Shown: positions 26,948 through 36,214, counted from the stretch's first letter. The stretch: 64,000 nucleotides of DNA from Treponema sp. (GCA_009782555.1 WRIV01000009.1:1-64000); one strand, 5' to 3'. Notes: a model not told the origin generated them from the letters alone. Numbers and translations are program-made.

Positions 26948-27060
26948 CGGTTCCTACCCTGCACGATTAGTTCCTTCGATTATCGGAATAAAATTCCCCT
27001 ATATTAAAGAATACAAATAAAAGTATACCAAAAAGGTTCTTTTTATACCACACTGAAGGG
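26948..27060. other. Divergent intergenic region, acidic protein / hflX
   Basis: 113 bp, AT-rich, with TATATT at 27000-27005 and two copies of TATACC (27026-27031 and 27048-27053). No hexamer pair with good spacing stands out in either direction, so I mark no promoter. Confidence 0.3.
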
Positions 27061-28212
27061 GTGAAAGTTCTTTATCCCGTTAATCCCGGTCCGCCAAAAG
27101 TATTCCTCGCAGGAATCAGAACTACCGCCAAAACCAACGGTTCCAGGAAAACACAAACTGCCGCGATACCCTTAATTGACGAGATAACTGAATTGGCGGG
27201 ACTGGCGGATACTCTGGGCCTGAACGTCGTGGGAACAGAAACGGCGGTGGTCCGTGAAAAGGCCCCCCGGTACGGCATGGGCAGCGGAAAAGCCCGGGAA
27301 TTGGCGGAAAAAGCCTTGGCCGCGGAAGCGGAATGCATGATCTTTGACAGGGAGTTAAGCCCCTCTCAACAGCGAAACTGGGAAGAACTCTCTGGCTTAG
27401 CAGTCCTGGACCGGCAGGAATTGATCATCCGTATCTTTGCCAGCAGGGCCAAAACCAGAGAGGCTGAACTTCAGGCGGAATTGGCGGAACTGCTCTACGC
27501 ATTGCCCAGGCTTTCCCACAAGTATATTGATCTATCCCGCCAACGGGGAGGCCGCTATGGTACCCGTGGGGCGGGGGAAACCCGGCTGGAAACGGACCGG
27601 CGTCGAATCCGGCAGCGAATCGGTTTTTTAAGGGGAGAAATTGAGATGGTCCGCCGCAGTCGTAAACTGCAACACAAACAGCGGGAAAAGCAAGGAGCTT
27701 TGATCTGCGCCCTGGTGGGTTACACCAATGCGGGAAAGTCTTCCCTCCACCGGGCCCTGACAGGATCGGATGTGCTGGTGGAGGACAAGCTTTTTGCCAC
27801 CCTGGACCCCACCGCCCGCCGGGTAAACCGGCTTGGCCCTTCGGGGGAGCGAAAAAGCATCGTCTTTGTCGATACCGTTGGCTTTATCCGGCGGCTCCCT
27901 CATAATCTGGTGGATGCTTTTAGATCAACCCTGGAAGAGGCCGCCCAGGCGAATCTATTGATCTATGTACTGGATGCCGCCGATCCTGAATGGAAAGACC
28001 ATAATGAAGTGGTTTTAGGTGTCCTCAGAGAGCTGGGAGCAGGGGAAATTCCCCTCATCACCGTCCTGAACAAGACGGATTTGCTCAAACCGGAAGAATT
28101 AGCGTCCCTGAAAGGAGTCTTTTCCGGAAACGAAGGGGCAGGAATTTCCGCCAAAAACCGGGAAGGGCTGGAATCAGTCTGGAATTTAATTGAAAAAACG
28201 TTTAAGTTTTAA
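27061..28212 (+). CDS. hflX: Ribosome-associated GTPase HflX
   Basis: HflX is a TRAFAC GTPase that binds the large subunit and rescues or splits stalled ribosomes. The N-terminal HflX domain (~50-200) has GMGSGKARELAE and ELSPSQQRNWEELSG, then SRQRGGRYGTRGAGETRLETDRR. The G domain starts near residue 215: G1 GYTNAGKSS, G3 DTVGFIRRLP, G4 NKTD, G5 SAKN. The 383-residue length is normal. The start is GTG at 27061; GAAGGGG directly abuts it, so spacing is unusual. It is followed 53 bp later by fliS. Confidence 0.95.
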   Translation: MKVLYPVNPGPPKVFLAGIRTTAKTNGSRKTQTAAIPLIDEITELAGLADTLGLNVVGTETAVVREKAPRYGMGSGKARELAEKALAAEAECMIFDRELSPSQQRNWEELSGLAVLDRQELIIRIFASRAKTREAELQAELAELLYALPRLSHKYIDLSRQRGGRYGTRGAGETRLETDRRRIRQRIGFLRGEIEMVRRSRKLQHKQREKQGALICALVGYTNAGKSSLHRALTGSDVLVEDKLFATLDPTARRVNRLGPSGERKSIVFVDTVGFIRRLPHNLVDAFRSTLEEAAQANLLIYVLDAADPEWKDHNEVVLGVLRELGAGEIPLITVLNKTDLLKPEELASLKGVFSGNEGAGISAKNREGLESVWNLIEKTFKF

Positions 28213-28265
28213 TATCCCCTGCCGATATTAGATCGGTACAAATCTTTTTTTTGGGGAGGGACAAA

Positions 28266-28706
28266 ATGGCATATACCAACGCTTTATCAGCCTATAAAGA
28301 AACCCGGATACGGACCGCCAGTCAGGGGCAGCTTATCATTATGCTCTATGACGAGGCGGTAAAACAGTTGAATAAGGGCCTGGAATTGCTGGATCTGAAC
28401 AAATCCGGCAAGCAGGATCCTTCGAGGATTGAAGTTATCGGAAAGGCCATTATCAAGGCCCGGGACATCATAACCGAACTTATGGTATCTCTGGATTTTG
28501 ACCAGGGGGGCGAAATAGCCCAAAACCTCTTTGCCCTCTACACTTGGTTTAACAAAGAATTGATGGAAGCCCATATCAGCATGGACGTAACCAGAATTGG
28601 AACGGTAAAAAACCAGATTGATGATCTCCGGAGCGCCTGGATCGAAATCGCCGCCAAAACCAACTCGGAAGGCCGGGCGGTGGAAGGCGTTAACATAGCA
28701 GGATAA
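28266..28706 (+). CDS. fliS: Flagellin export chaperone FliS
   Basis: FliS binds the C-terminal helix of flagellin in the cytoplasm and prevents early polymerisation. The 146 residues show the family N-terminus AYKETRIRTASQGQLIIMLYDEAVKQL, then a four-helix body with NLFALYTWFNKELMEAH. The start at 28266 is fixed by GGGGAGGG at 28253-28260. Only 2 bp separate it from the coiled-coil gene that follows. Spirochaetes have periplasmic flagella, so this fits the organism. Confidence 0.95.
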   Translation: MAYTNALSAYKETRIRTASQGQLIIMLYDEAVKQLNKGLELLDLNKSGKQDPSRIEVIGKAIIKARDIITELMVSLDFDQGGEIAQNLFALYTWFNKELMEAHISMDVTRIGTVKNQIDDLRSAWIEIAAKTNSEGRAVEGVNIAG

Positions 28707-28708
28707 TA

Positions 28709-29254
28709 ATGGGCGGCGTACTCAATTTGGAAAAACTTGGCGTAAAAACAGATCTTAGTTCCACGGAAGTAGATCGGAGAATTGCTATCCTTAAACGCTT
28801 TCGGGAACTTCTTTCCCAGCAGAGGGATCGCTTCCGGCAGTACCTGAACGTTCTGGATAAACAAAAGGAAGTTATCGAAAAAGGCAGTGCCGACGATCTT
28901 GTCGTCCATGTTGAACTGGAAGAACAAATTGTCAGCGATATTTTTGTCATCCAAAAGGTGATCGATCCGCTGGAGGCGATGTACCAGGCAAGTTTTTCCA
29001 CAAACGAAAAAACGGACACCAGCGGCAATCCTGGTGTACTCCCCGGCGAAGTCCAGGAAGTACCCAGCCTCCGGGCGGCGCTGGAGGAACTTCGTTCCGA
29101 AGCGGTGATCCGATCCGAACGGAACCGTAATCTTCTGACAAAACGCATGGAAGAACTGCGGCAGGAAATGAAAACCCTGCGGAGCAATCCCTATGCCATA
29201 CACCGTTCTCTCTATTCCCAGGAAAGTGCCGTCATGGTAGATATTAAGGGCTGA
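28709..29254 (+). CDS. Coiled-coil protein of the fliS operon, FlgN-like
   Basis: 181 residues, mostly helical: VDRRIAILKRFRELLSQQRDRFRQYLNVLDKQKEVIEKG, then LEEQIVSDIFVIQKVIDPLEAMY, a short Gly/Pro/Thr linker (~95-115) and a second coiled coil (ALEELRSEAVIRSERNRNLLTKRMEELRQEMKTL), ending NPYAIHRSLYSQESAVMVDIKG. This order (long helices around a hinge, a final short NPY tail) resembles FlgN-type hook-protein chaperones. It starts 2 bp after fliS and is surely cotranscribed. The FlgN assignment is inference from layout and context. Confidence 0.72.
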   Translation: MGGVLNLEKLGVKTDLSSTEVDRRIAILKRFRELLSQQRDRFRQYLNVLDKQKEVIEKGSADDLVVHVELEEQIVSDIFVIQKVIDPLEAMYQASFSTNEKTDTSGNPGVLPGEVQEVPSLRAALEELRSEAVIRSERNRNLLTKRMEELRQEMKTLRSNPYAIHRSLYSQESAVMVDIKG

Positions 29255-29405
29255 ATAATCTTGCCAGGCAATAGAATTTATATATACCCATAGTTTTAAA
29301 AAAAAATTGACTGACATAGTAAAATTAGTTATCTTTCATTTATGACAATTTCAGTTTTTTCTAAACCTGTTATTTTTTGAAAACCTTAACCTGCATCTCT
29401 GGGAA

Positions 29406-29411
29406 TATAAT
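29406..29411 (+). promoter_or_regulatory. Perfect -10 (TATAAT) upstream of lipoprotein pair
   Basis: TATAAT lies 22 bp before the ATG at 29434 with GAGG between. No good -35 is found at 16-18 bp, so the promoter may need an activator. A second, weaker candidate begins with TTGACT around 29312. Confidence 0.35.
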
Positions 29412-29433
29412 TCGGCCCTTGTGAGGAAAACTA

Positions 29434-29913
29434 ATGAAAAAAACATTTTTAATTTTTGCGGCCGTCATGATTCTGGCATCCTGCGATTCCATAATCTATC
29501 CAAAAAACATTGAAGTGGGGTGCAATAAAAGTAAAATCGTCTTTTGGGATGAAACTTTATCAAAAGAAGAATGTGTCGGATTACGTGCCGTTGGCGGTAT
29601 AACCGTGACAAGTTATAACGGGGTTCCAGTTAATTGGGACAACTGGACACCGTTTTATCTTCCTCCTGGAAAGATTATCCTTACGATTGACCTGGATTAT
29701 AAAGTCCCCTATGGGTATAACAGCTATTTATCTATTAAAGGAACTAATCTTCCCTTTGAATGTACCTATAATGCAGGAGAAGTTCGATACCTTAGACCAT
29801 GGGTAAAAGACAAGAAGCCGATAATCGAGATAGCTAATCCCTATGATGAGTTCCCTTCTGAGCAAAAAGTCATTTACCAATTTCCTGAACGAGAAAAAAT
29901 TATTTTGGAGTAG
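29434..29913 (+). CDS. Putative lipoprotein, first of a related pair
   Basis: 159 residues with a lipoprotein signal peptide and lipobox LASC (Cys17). I do not recognise the family. The core VGGITVTSYNGVPVNWDNWTPFYLPPGKI resembles that of the next gene (IEIVEYNGVNVTKLWYPTGY...TLPAGPATF): a YNGV turn, a short W/Y segment, then a PPG or PAG turn, then a beta strand. The pair probably arose by duplication and has diverged. GAGG lies 7 bases before the ATG. Confidence 0.7.
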   Translation: MKKTFLIFAAVMILASCDSIIYPKNIEVGCNKSKIVFWDETLSKEECVGLRAVGGITVTSYNGVPVNWDNWTPFYLPPGKIILTIDLDYKVPYGYNSYLSIKGTNLPFECTYNAGEVRYLRPWVKDKKPIIEIANPYDEFPSEQKVIYQFPEREKIILE

Positions 29914-29923
29914 GAGTATCAAA

Positions 29924-30412
29924 GTGGTACAAAAAAAGTGTTTATTCTATATCATTGCTGTTTTTACAGTGTATATCCTCAGCGGCTGTGCCTTTCCGGG
30001 CAAGGTCTTGGTTGATCCGGATATCCCGTCTGAAAAAAACACCATCGTGATATTCGAATCCACCATAGAGATTGTAGAATATAACGGCGTCAATGTTACT
30101 AAATTGTGGTACCCAACTGGTTATCTGCGAAAAAATACCGTTACCCTTCCTGCAGGTCCTGCAACATTTAGTATCAATTGTTTTGCCAGGCTTTATAAAA
30201 CGATTGTTTCCATAAAAGATATCGAACTGCGTTTTAATTTTGAAGCAGGAAAAAATTATAGAGTCGCTGCCATATATGACAGAACGGGTATCTTGGGGTG
30301 GACCACCGTAAAGATAGGCGTAGGTATTTGGGACGATGCTATTGGTGCAGTGAACGAAAAAGAAACTGCCCTTAGATACTGGGAATTTGATGAAATAAAA
30401 TTGGGCTGGTGA
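29924..30412 (+). CDS. Putative lipoprotein, second of a related pair
   Basis: 162 residues. The start is GTG at 29924 because GGAG (29913-29916) is correctly spaced and a signal peptide with lipobox LSGC follows immediately; the longer frame from 29843 lies inside the previous gene and is rejected. Besides the YNGV/LPAG core shared with the preceding lipoprotein, it has FNFEAGKNYRVAAIYDR, a beta-rich pattern also seen in many small surface lipoproteins. It begins 10 bp after the first gene's stop, so the two are an operon. Function unknown. Confidence 0.7.
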   Translation: MVQKKCLFYIIAVFTVYILSGCAFPGKVLVDPDIPSEKNTIVIFESTIEIVEYNGVNVTKLWYPTGYLRKNTVTLPAGPATFSINCFARLYKTIVSIKDIELRFNFEAGKNYRVAAIYDRTGILGWTTVKIGVGIWDDAIGAVNEKETALRYWEFDEIKLGW

Positions 30413-30490
30413 GGTCTAATCCAATCCCTCCTTGTTTTTTTATGCAATGTAATGCAGAGTTACTTTTGAGCTGCTTTATAAGGAGACACC

Positions 30491-32209
30491 ATGAAACACC
30501 GTTCAATTTTTGCCTTTCTGGTTTTATTGCTTATTTTGCCCCTCGGTGTTTTTGCCCAGCAAATTCCTTCCGCCAGCAATCTTCGGGACTATGTGGGATT
30601 GATCAAGCAAAGCTACCATCCCGGTATTGTGGCCTTTTTTGAAAAATTAAAAGCTGATCTTGCCCAGAAAGGCGGAAACGAAACGGCGATTAAGGTTATC
30701 GATATCTTCCTGAGAGGAGACACCGGTTCGGGTTTTGTTTACAGCGATGAACGGGGAAACCTCTATGTGATCACCAACAACCATGTCGTCGCCCAGGCTT
30801 ATTCCCTTTCCATCAGCTTTGAACATCAGGACGGTTTTAAAAAAAAATTCGACCATTTAAGTATCATCGCCGCCGATGAAGAAACGGATCTTGCATTGTT
30901 GTCTTTTGACGCCGGAGACAGGCCGGCAGTACAGGGCCTAAGTTTTTTAAACCGCCCGGTAGAAGAAGGAGAAGATGTGTATTCTGCCGGATTTCCCGCG
31001 CTGGGGACAACTCCCCTCTGGCAGTTTGGCCGGGGCATGGTATCCAATGCCACCGCCCGGTTCCCCAAGAGTATTACCGACGAAACCCTCATGGGACCCT
31101 TTATCCAACATACCGCAGAGGTCGATCCCGGTAATTCCGGCGGCCCCCTCTTAATTATTGAACAGAACGCGGCGGCGGGATACGCCGTGGCGGGAATTAA
31201 TACTTTAAAAGCCGCCAGAAGACAGGCGGCCAATTATGCCGTTCCGGCCAGAACCGTCGAAACTTTTATTCACGATGCCCTGAACCCAATGCCGGAAACT
31301 GACAGGACTGCCCTAGATACACGGCTTGCTAAATTTGCAGAAGGTCTGGGGGTCAACAGGGCAGTATATCCCCATATTGCGGAGTATCTTTCTTCCGTCT
31401 GTATTGGAGAAAATGCTGAATACGCCATGACAGAAATATATGATAAGGGTAACTCTGCGGTAAAACAGGCTTTTATTGAAAAATGCGAAGAAAGCATTGT
31501 GGGTGCCATGGGTTATGCAGTGGCCTGGACCATCGAAAATACCATTCGAGGACAAGGTTCGATTAGGGCTTCCATAAAAGAAGTTACCGGTACCGGAGAA
31601 GAATATACTGTGGTCTTTTCCATCAACAACAAAGACCACAGTTCCAGATGGATTCGGGAATACGGCAACTGGCGGATCAGAAGTTTTGGCGTCATTGCCG
31701 CCGGAGACAAGGAACTGCTTGCGAAGAAAGAAAGAGATAAAAAAACGGCAGAGAACCTTCGTATCGACAGATATAATCTTCAGGTTGAAGCCGGCTATGC
31801 CTATCTTTTTAAAAGAGCTCCCGCCGCCGTCTACGCTTCAGCTGACTGGATGGGCTTCGGCGCCAAAGTATACTATGCGGGATCCGATTTTTACAGCCTG
31901 GGCCTATTCGGCGGGATCCGCTGCGCCTTTGCCATGGGAAGCCTGGGTCTAATGCCCTATGGAAGGATTGGTTTTGATTACCAGCATGATCAGAAATATT
32001 TAGACTGGATAGGGAATGATACCCAAATCGGCTTTCCTATCACCATCATGGGACAGGCAGGGCTTAAAGCAACTGCCGCCAAAATACCCGGCCTCTTTGC
32101 GGGTGTTGCATTCCAATACAACTTCTTTAACATGCATGATACCCGGCACTACGATAAAGAGAAGCTCATGAAGATGGCATTGAGCATTACCGCAGGTTAT
32201 GCGTTTTAA
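30491..32209 (+). CDS. Trypsin-like serine protease with barrel-like C-terminus
   Basis: 572 residues with signal peptide (hydrophobic 6-20, cleavage near FAQQ). The protease domain (~70-270) has the full HtrA/trypsin triad: His98 in TNNHVV, Asp133 in EETDLALL, Ser216 in DPGNSGGPLL. No PDZ domain follows. A helical middle (~270-400) leads to a C-terminal ~140-residue part made of alternating strands (AGYAYLF, SADWMGFGAKVYYAG, FGGIRCAFAM, PYGRIGFDYQ) ending in F (ITAGYAF). That looks like an outer-membrane or barrel-type module. AAGGAG precedes the ATG. Its 3' end overlaps recQ (convergent) by 23 bp. Confidence 0.85.
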   Translation: MKHRSIFAFLVLLLILPLGVFAQQIPSASNLRDYVGLIKQSYHPGIVAFFEKLKADLAQKGGNETAIKVIDIFLRGDTGSGFVYSDERGNLYVITNNHVVAQAYSLSISFEHQDGFKKKFDHLSIIAADEETDLALLSFDAGDRPAVQGLSFLNRPVEEGEDVYSAGFPALGTTPLWQFGRGMVSNATARFPKSITDETLMGPFIQHTAEVDPGNSGGPLLIIEQNAAAGYAVAGINTLKAARRQAANYAVPARTVETFIHDALNPMPETDRTALDTRLAKFAEGLGVNRAVYPHIAEYLSSVCIGENAEYAMTEIYDKGNSAVKQAFIEKCEESIVGAMGYAVAWTIENTIRGQGSIRASIKEVTGTGEEYTVVFSINNKDHSSRWIREYGNWRIRSFGVIAAGDKELLAKKERDKKTAENLRIDRYNLQVEAGYAYLFKRAPAAVYASADWMGFGAKVYYAGSDFYSLGLFGGIRCAFAMGSLGLMPYGRIGFDYQHDQKYLDWIGNDTQIGFPITIMGQAGLKATAAKIPGLFAGVAFQYNFFNMHDTRHYDKEKLMKMALSITAGYAF

Positions 32210-33755
32210 AGTTTATCGTAATCTTGTTTTTCCAAAAGGGCCCCCCGCATTTTACGAGGGTTTCTTTTTTTACAAGCGCCCTTACCGCTTCTCCTGCCTC
32301 TTCCTCTGACCAGTCTCCCAAATCCGCCAGAACCCTGGCCGCTTCGTCCGCTGTATAGGAACGGCGGTTCCTTCGGAAAAAATCTGCCATGTTCCGTTCT
32401 TCCCGAAGTTCTGTGCTGCCATCTCCGGCACATACATCACAGCAGTATTTTTCCGGCTTTCCGCTGTTTCCTTCGTAGTTTAAAAGTTGAAGCAGCGTTT
32501 CCCGGCGGCATTGGAAAAAATTTTGCGCATAGGCAAAAAGTTGTCCCATCCTCGTTTTCTCCTCTGCTGTTTTAATCTGCGCAAGCCGGGCCCTGTCTTC
32601 GGGGCCCCAAAGGAGAAAAGCCCGGGACTGTTTTCCGTCCCGCCCTGCCCGGCCCGATTCCTGAAGGTATGCTTCCACTGACGGCGGACAGTCCCGGTGT
32701 ATCACCGTACGAATATCGGCTTTATCAACGCCAAGACCAAAAGCGCAGGTCGAGACCAATACCGCTCCGGTATTATGGAGGTACCATATTTCCAGTTCTT
32801 TTTTTTCATCCCGGTTTAAGCCCGCATGATAAAACCGTATTTCTTCCGCCCAGTCAATACCCGCTTCCGCAAAATGGTTCTGCAAATACCGGGCAAGGCG
32901 TTCCGTACCGGAACGGGAAGAACAAAACACAATAGCAGGCCGTTTATTTGCCAGAAGCAAATCCCTAACCGTCAAATTTCTCAGTATGCAGCCAACCGCC
33001 CGGTATTCAATATTGGACCGGTCAGGATTGCCGATAATCCGCCGGGCACCTTCGCCGCCGAAAATATAACGTTCTATTTTTTTCAGCACCGGGGCGGAGG
33101 CGGTGGCAGTAAAAGCCGTTACCAGGGGTGAACCAACCGCTTCCAGAATGGCGTGAATCTTCAAATAGGAGGGTCTAAAACTTTCTCCCCACTCGCTGAC
33201 ACAATGTGCTTCATCGATTACCGTATGTACTATCCCCAGATCCGGAAGATGTTTCCTTATTTGAGGACTTAAGAGTACCTCCGGGTTGGCGATAATAAAT
33301 TTGCTTTCCCCGGAACGGAGTTTTTTCCAAATTGCTTCCCGCTCTTCTTTGCTTTGACCGCCGCGGATCAGCACCGGAGAAAAACCTCGTTCGGTCAGCC
33401 GCCGTTCCTGATCCGCCATCAGGGAAAGGATAGGATAGATCACCAAGGTTGGCCCGGAAAGCAGCATGGCAGGAAGCTGAAAACACAGGGATTTTCCCGA
33501 TCCGGTGGGAAGGATTACAATCTGCCGGCCAAGATTAGCCCCGTCATCCGGCATATTTTCAGGAGTACCGCCGGCGATCTCTGACGGAGCTTCATTAGAC
33601 AAACTGTTTGATCCGGCCGCGGACCATACCGGAATACCCGCCGCACCGGCGGCCTCAAGCAGATTAGAAACGACCAGCCGCTGATAAGGAAAAAGATAGG
33701 ACAATCCAAAAAGGCGTTTAACCGCATCCCCTAGGGGATCAAAAAATTGTTCCAT
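32187..33755 (-). CDS. recQ: ATP-dependent DNA helicase RecQ
   Basis: A 3'-5' helicase for recombination and fork repair. Walker A LPTGSGKSLCF and the DEAH box DEAHCVSEWGESFRPSY (aromatic-rich loop) are clear, with RecQ motif VIHRDCPPSVEAYLQESGRAGRDG. A zinc cluster follows: CRRETLLQLLNYEG...YCCDVC. The C-terminus is short, a winged-helix remnant with no HRDC domain, and a ~30-residue insert (~28-58) sits just before Walker A. The start at 33755 (522 residues) is chosen because GAGGGA is correctly spaced; the frame opens at 33782. Its stop lies inside the end of the convergent protease gene. Confidence 0.9.
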   Translation of the reverse strand: MEQFFDPLGDAVKRLFGLSYLFPYQRLVVSNLLEAAGAAGIPVWSAAGSNSLSNEAPSEIAGGTPENMPDDGANLGRQIVILPTGSGKSLCFQLPAMLLSGPTLVIYPILSLMADQERRLTERGFSPVLIRGGQSKEEREAIWKKLRSGESKFIIANPEVLLSPQIRKHLPDLGIVHTVIDEAHCVSEWGESFRPSYLKIHAILEAVGSPLVTAFTATASAPVLKKIERYIFGGEGARRIIGNPDRSNIEYRAVGCILRNLTVRDLLLANKRPAIVFCSSRSGTERLARYLQNHFAEAGIDWAEEIRFYHAGLNRDEKKELEIWYLHNTGAVLVSTCAFGLGVDKADIRTVIHRDCPPSVEAYLQESGRAGRDGKQSRAFLLWGPEDRARLAQIKTAEEKTRMGQLFAYAQNFFQCRRETLLQLLNYEGNSGKPEKYCCDVCAGDGSTELREERNMADFFRRNRRSYTADEAARVLADLGDWSEEEAGEAVRALVKKETLVKCGGPFWKNKITINFKTHNLR

Positions 33756-33851
33756 GTTTGTTCCCTCATAATAGGGCAGCAAACGCCGCTGCGCTTGTAT
33801 TAAATGTTTTTTTGATTAAAGCAGGATTCTCTGCTCTGCCCTCTAGGAGGT

Positions 33852-34604
33852 ATGACAGCGGATTGCCAAAACGAGACAGACTACTACAGGGCAAAGATGG
33901 ATCTGATTCAATTTGGATCTTCTAAAACAGATGGGCCCCTTGCCTTGCCAAAGGAATCAAGGCCCAGGGAAAAACTCCTCCGGGAAGGACCGGAAGTCCT
34001 GTCCGACCGGGAGCTTCTTTGCATACTGCTAAACACGGGGATCAAAGGGAAAAATGTCAGCATTCTGGCAGAAGAACTGCTTGCCAAACTGGATAACAGT
34101 AAAGACATTCCTCCCATAAACGAATTGGCGAAAATAGCCGGCCTGGGTGAAACAAAAGCTGCCACAGTGGCGGCAGTGCTGGAGCTAGGCCGGCGCCGCT
34201 GGGCTCAGGGAGAAACCAGAATCCGGTCTCCCGAAGATGCCTACAACCTGGTCAGGCATTATGCGGACCGCCGTCAGGAACGGTTTATTTGCATTTCCTT
34301 GAACGGCGCCCATGAAGTACTGGCGGTACGGGTGGTCACTATGGGCCTGGTGAACAAGACTATCGTCCATCCCCGGGAAGTTTTTTCCGATCCCCTCCAG
34401 GACCGGGCCAGTGCAGTCTGCGTTGCTCACAACCATCCTTCGGGGAAACTAAGACCTTCCCTGGAAGACGATGAAATTACAATAAAACTAAAAGCCGCGG
34501 CGGATATTCTGGGGATTAATTTTTTGGATCATATTATTTTTTCTACCGAAGGATTTTTCAGCTATGGCAAAATGGAACAGACAAAAAAAAACAAAAATTA
34601 TTAG
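33852..34604 (+). CDS. radC: RadC family JAB-domain protein
   Basis: 250 residues. N-terminal UPF0758 helix-hairpin-helix part (REGPEVLSDRELLCILLNTG, IAGLGETKAATVAAVLELGRR), then the JAMM metal-binding motif AHNHPSGKLRPSLEDDEIT with the expected His and Asp. Despite the name, RadC proteins have not been shown to repair DNA; the JAMM domain predicts a metal-dependent hydrolase. AGGAGG lies only one base before the ATG at 33852, too close to be ideal. A second in-frame ATG at 33897 (MDLIQFG) gives 235 residues and may be the true start. Confidence 0.92.
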   Translation: MTADCQNETDYYRAKMDLIQFGSSKTDGPLALPKESRPREKLLREGPEVLSDRELLCILLNTGIKGKNVSILAEELLAKLDNSKDIPPINELAKIAGLGETKAATVAAVLELGRRRWAQGETRIRSPEDAYNLVRHYADRRQERFICISLNGAHEVLAVRVVTMGLVNKTIVHPREVFSDPLQDRASAVCVAHNHPSGKLRPSLEDDEITIKLKAAADILGINFLDHIIFSTEGFFSYGKMEQTKKNKNY

Positions 34605-34609
34605 CGGCT

Positions 34610-36202
34610 TTATATTCCCAACAGGGCACTGTATGCATCCAGGGCGCTGTCTTCGGAGTTTCCTGCCAGGACTTTCCTGGTCAGAATCTTTCCCAGTTGT
34701 ACCCCTTCCTGATCGAAGCTGTTAAGGTTCCACACAAAACCCTGAAACATAACCTTGTTTTCAAAATGGGCCAGAAGACTTCCTAAAGCGGCGGGGTTCA
34801 GCTCTTTTCCGTGGATAAGACTGGAAGGGCGGCCGCCGGGAAATAACTTGTTTTTGTCCCCATCGTTTTTTCCTTTGGCAAAGGCAACGATCTGGGCGGC
34901 AAGATTGGCCTTAAGTTTGGTTTGGCTTATTGATCCGTCTACTTCCACATCATCGCCGCACTGGCTGTTTTGGAAACCTACAAACTGCAGGGGAACAATG
35001 TCTGTCCCCTGGTGTAGCATTTGATAGAATGAATGTTGCCCATTGGTACCCGGTTCGCCGAATACTACAGGACCCGTGGCATATTTCAATTCAACGCCAA
35101 AACGGTTGACACGCTTGCCGTTTGATTCCATATCCAACTGCTGCAGGTGGGCGGGGAAGCGGGATAGAGCCTGGCTGTAGGGAAGCACCGCTGTGCCGGG
35201 GTAACCCAGAAAGTTCCGTTCCCAAACGCCAATCAATGCATCAAGAAGGGCGGCATTTTTTTGTATGTCTTTTTCCAGAGTGCCTCTGTCCGCATCACGG
35301 GCGCCGGCAAGAAATTCAGCAAACACTTCAGGACCAAAAGCCAGGGAAAGGATCACTCCTCCCGCCGCAGAAGTGGAAGAATAACGCCCTCCGATAAAGT
35401 CGTCGATGTAAAAGGAATCAAGGTACGCCGGATTACGGGCCAGGGGGCTCGTTTCGCTGGTAACCGCCACCATGTGTTTGCCCGAATCAAGTCCCGCCTT
35501 TGCAAGCTTGTCCTTGACAAACAGTTCATTGGCCAGAGTTTCCTGGGTGGTCCCGCTCTTGGATACCAGGACAAAGATCGTTTGTGAAAGATCTACTGAG
35601 GAAATAACGGCGGAAGCGTCATCGGGATCTACATTGGAAATAAAAAATGCGTCGAGTTTTTTCTTTCCCTTTTTGACTGCCCAGTTATCCAGGGCCAGGC
35701 ACATGGCCCGGGGGCCCAGATCGGATCCTCCAATGCCTATCTGTACGGCGTTTCTAAAGGTCTTTCCGGAAGCGCCGCAGATTGCTCCTGACCGCACCGC
35801 TTCTGCAAAACCGGAAAACCGTTTAAGTTCGTTCCGGTAAAATTCTCCCAGGTCCTTGCCTTCATGAATTACCGGTTTACCCAGCTGTCCCCGCAGCAGA
35901 TGATGAAGGACCCGGCGTTTTTCGCCGGTATTCATGATCTCACCCTCCGCGAGGGCCTGGTATTTGACGATTACTTCCTGCTCATCTGCCAGAGACTGAA
36001 GGGCTTCCAGAATCGGTTCATCCACAGGCCTGGCAGCCCAGTTATAATAAAGATCCCCCGCCATGGGGATGGTGCAGTTCTTAATCCGTTCCGCCGTAAG
36101 CTTTGCCGCAAAATCAAAATGCGTATGCTTTTGTCCTGCCTCACCGGAAAGGGCTTTCAGTTTTTTCCATGCAACGGTATTGTCAAAATCGGTATAATTC
36201 AT
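34610..36202 (-). CDS. pgi: Glucose-6-phosphate isomerase
   Basis: Interconverts glucose 6-phosphate and fructose 6-phosphate in the cytoplasm. SIS-type sugar-binding motifs: GIGGSDLGPRAM, FVLVSKSGTTQET, then FGEPGTNGQHSFYQMLHQGTD with the catalytic Glu and His, and a C-terminal Lys region. The 530-residue length fits the longer bacterial/eukaryotic type. It sits 12 bp after the small zinc-ribbon gene and on the same strand as the ribosomal cluster, so it is probably transcribed from it or from an internal promoter I could not find. The gene beyond its stop converges on it. Confidence 0.97.
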   Translation of the reverse strand: MNYTDFDNTVAWKKLKALSGEAGQKHTHFDFAAKLTAERIKNCTIPMAGDLYYNWAARPVDEPILEALQSLADEQEVIVKYQALAEGEIMNTGEKRRVLHHLLRGQLGKPVIHEGKDLGEFYRNELKRFSGFAEAVRSGAICGASGKTFRNAVQIGIGGSDLGPRAMCLALDNWAVKKGKKKLDAFFISNVDPDDASAVISSVDLSQTIFVLVSKSGTTQETLANELFVKDKLAKAGLDSGKHMVAVTSETSPLARNPAYLDSFYIDDFIGGRYSSTSAAGGVILSLAFGPEVFAEFLAGARDADRGTLEKDIQKNAALLDALIGVWERNFLGYPGTAVLPYSQALSRFPAHLQQLDMESNGKRVNRFGVELKYATGPVVFGEPGTNGQHSFYQMLHQGTDIVPLQFVGFQNSQCGDDVEVDGSISQTKLKANLAAQIVAFAKGKNDGDKNKLFPGGRPSSLIHGKELNPAALGSLLAHFENKVMFQGFVWNLNSFDQEGVQLGKILTRKVLAGNSEDSALDAYSALLGI

Positions 36203-36214
36203 GACCCTGCGATC

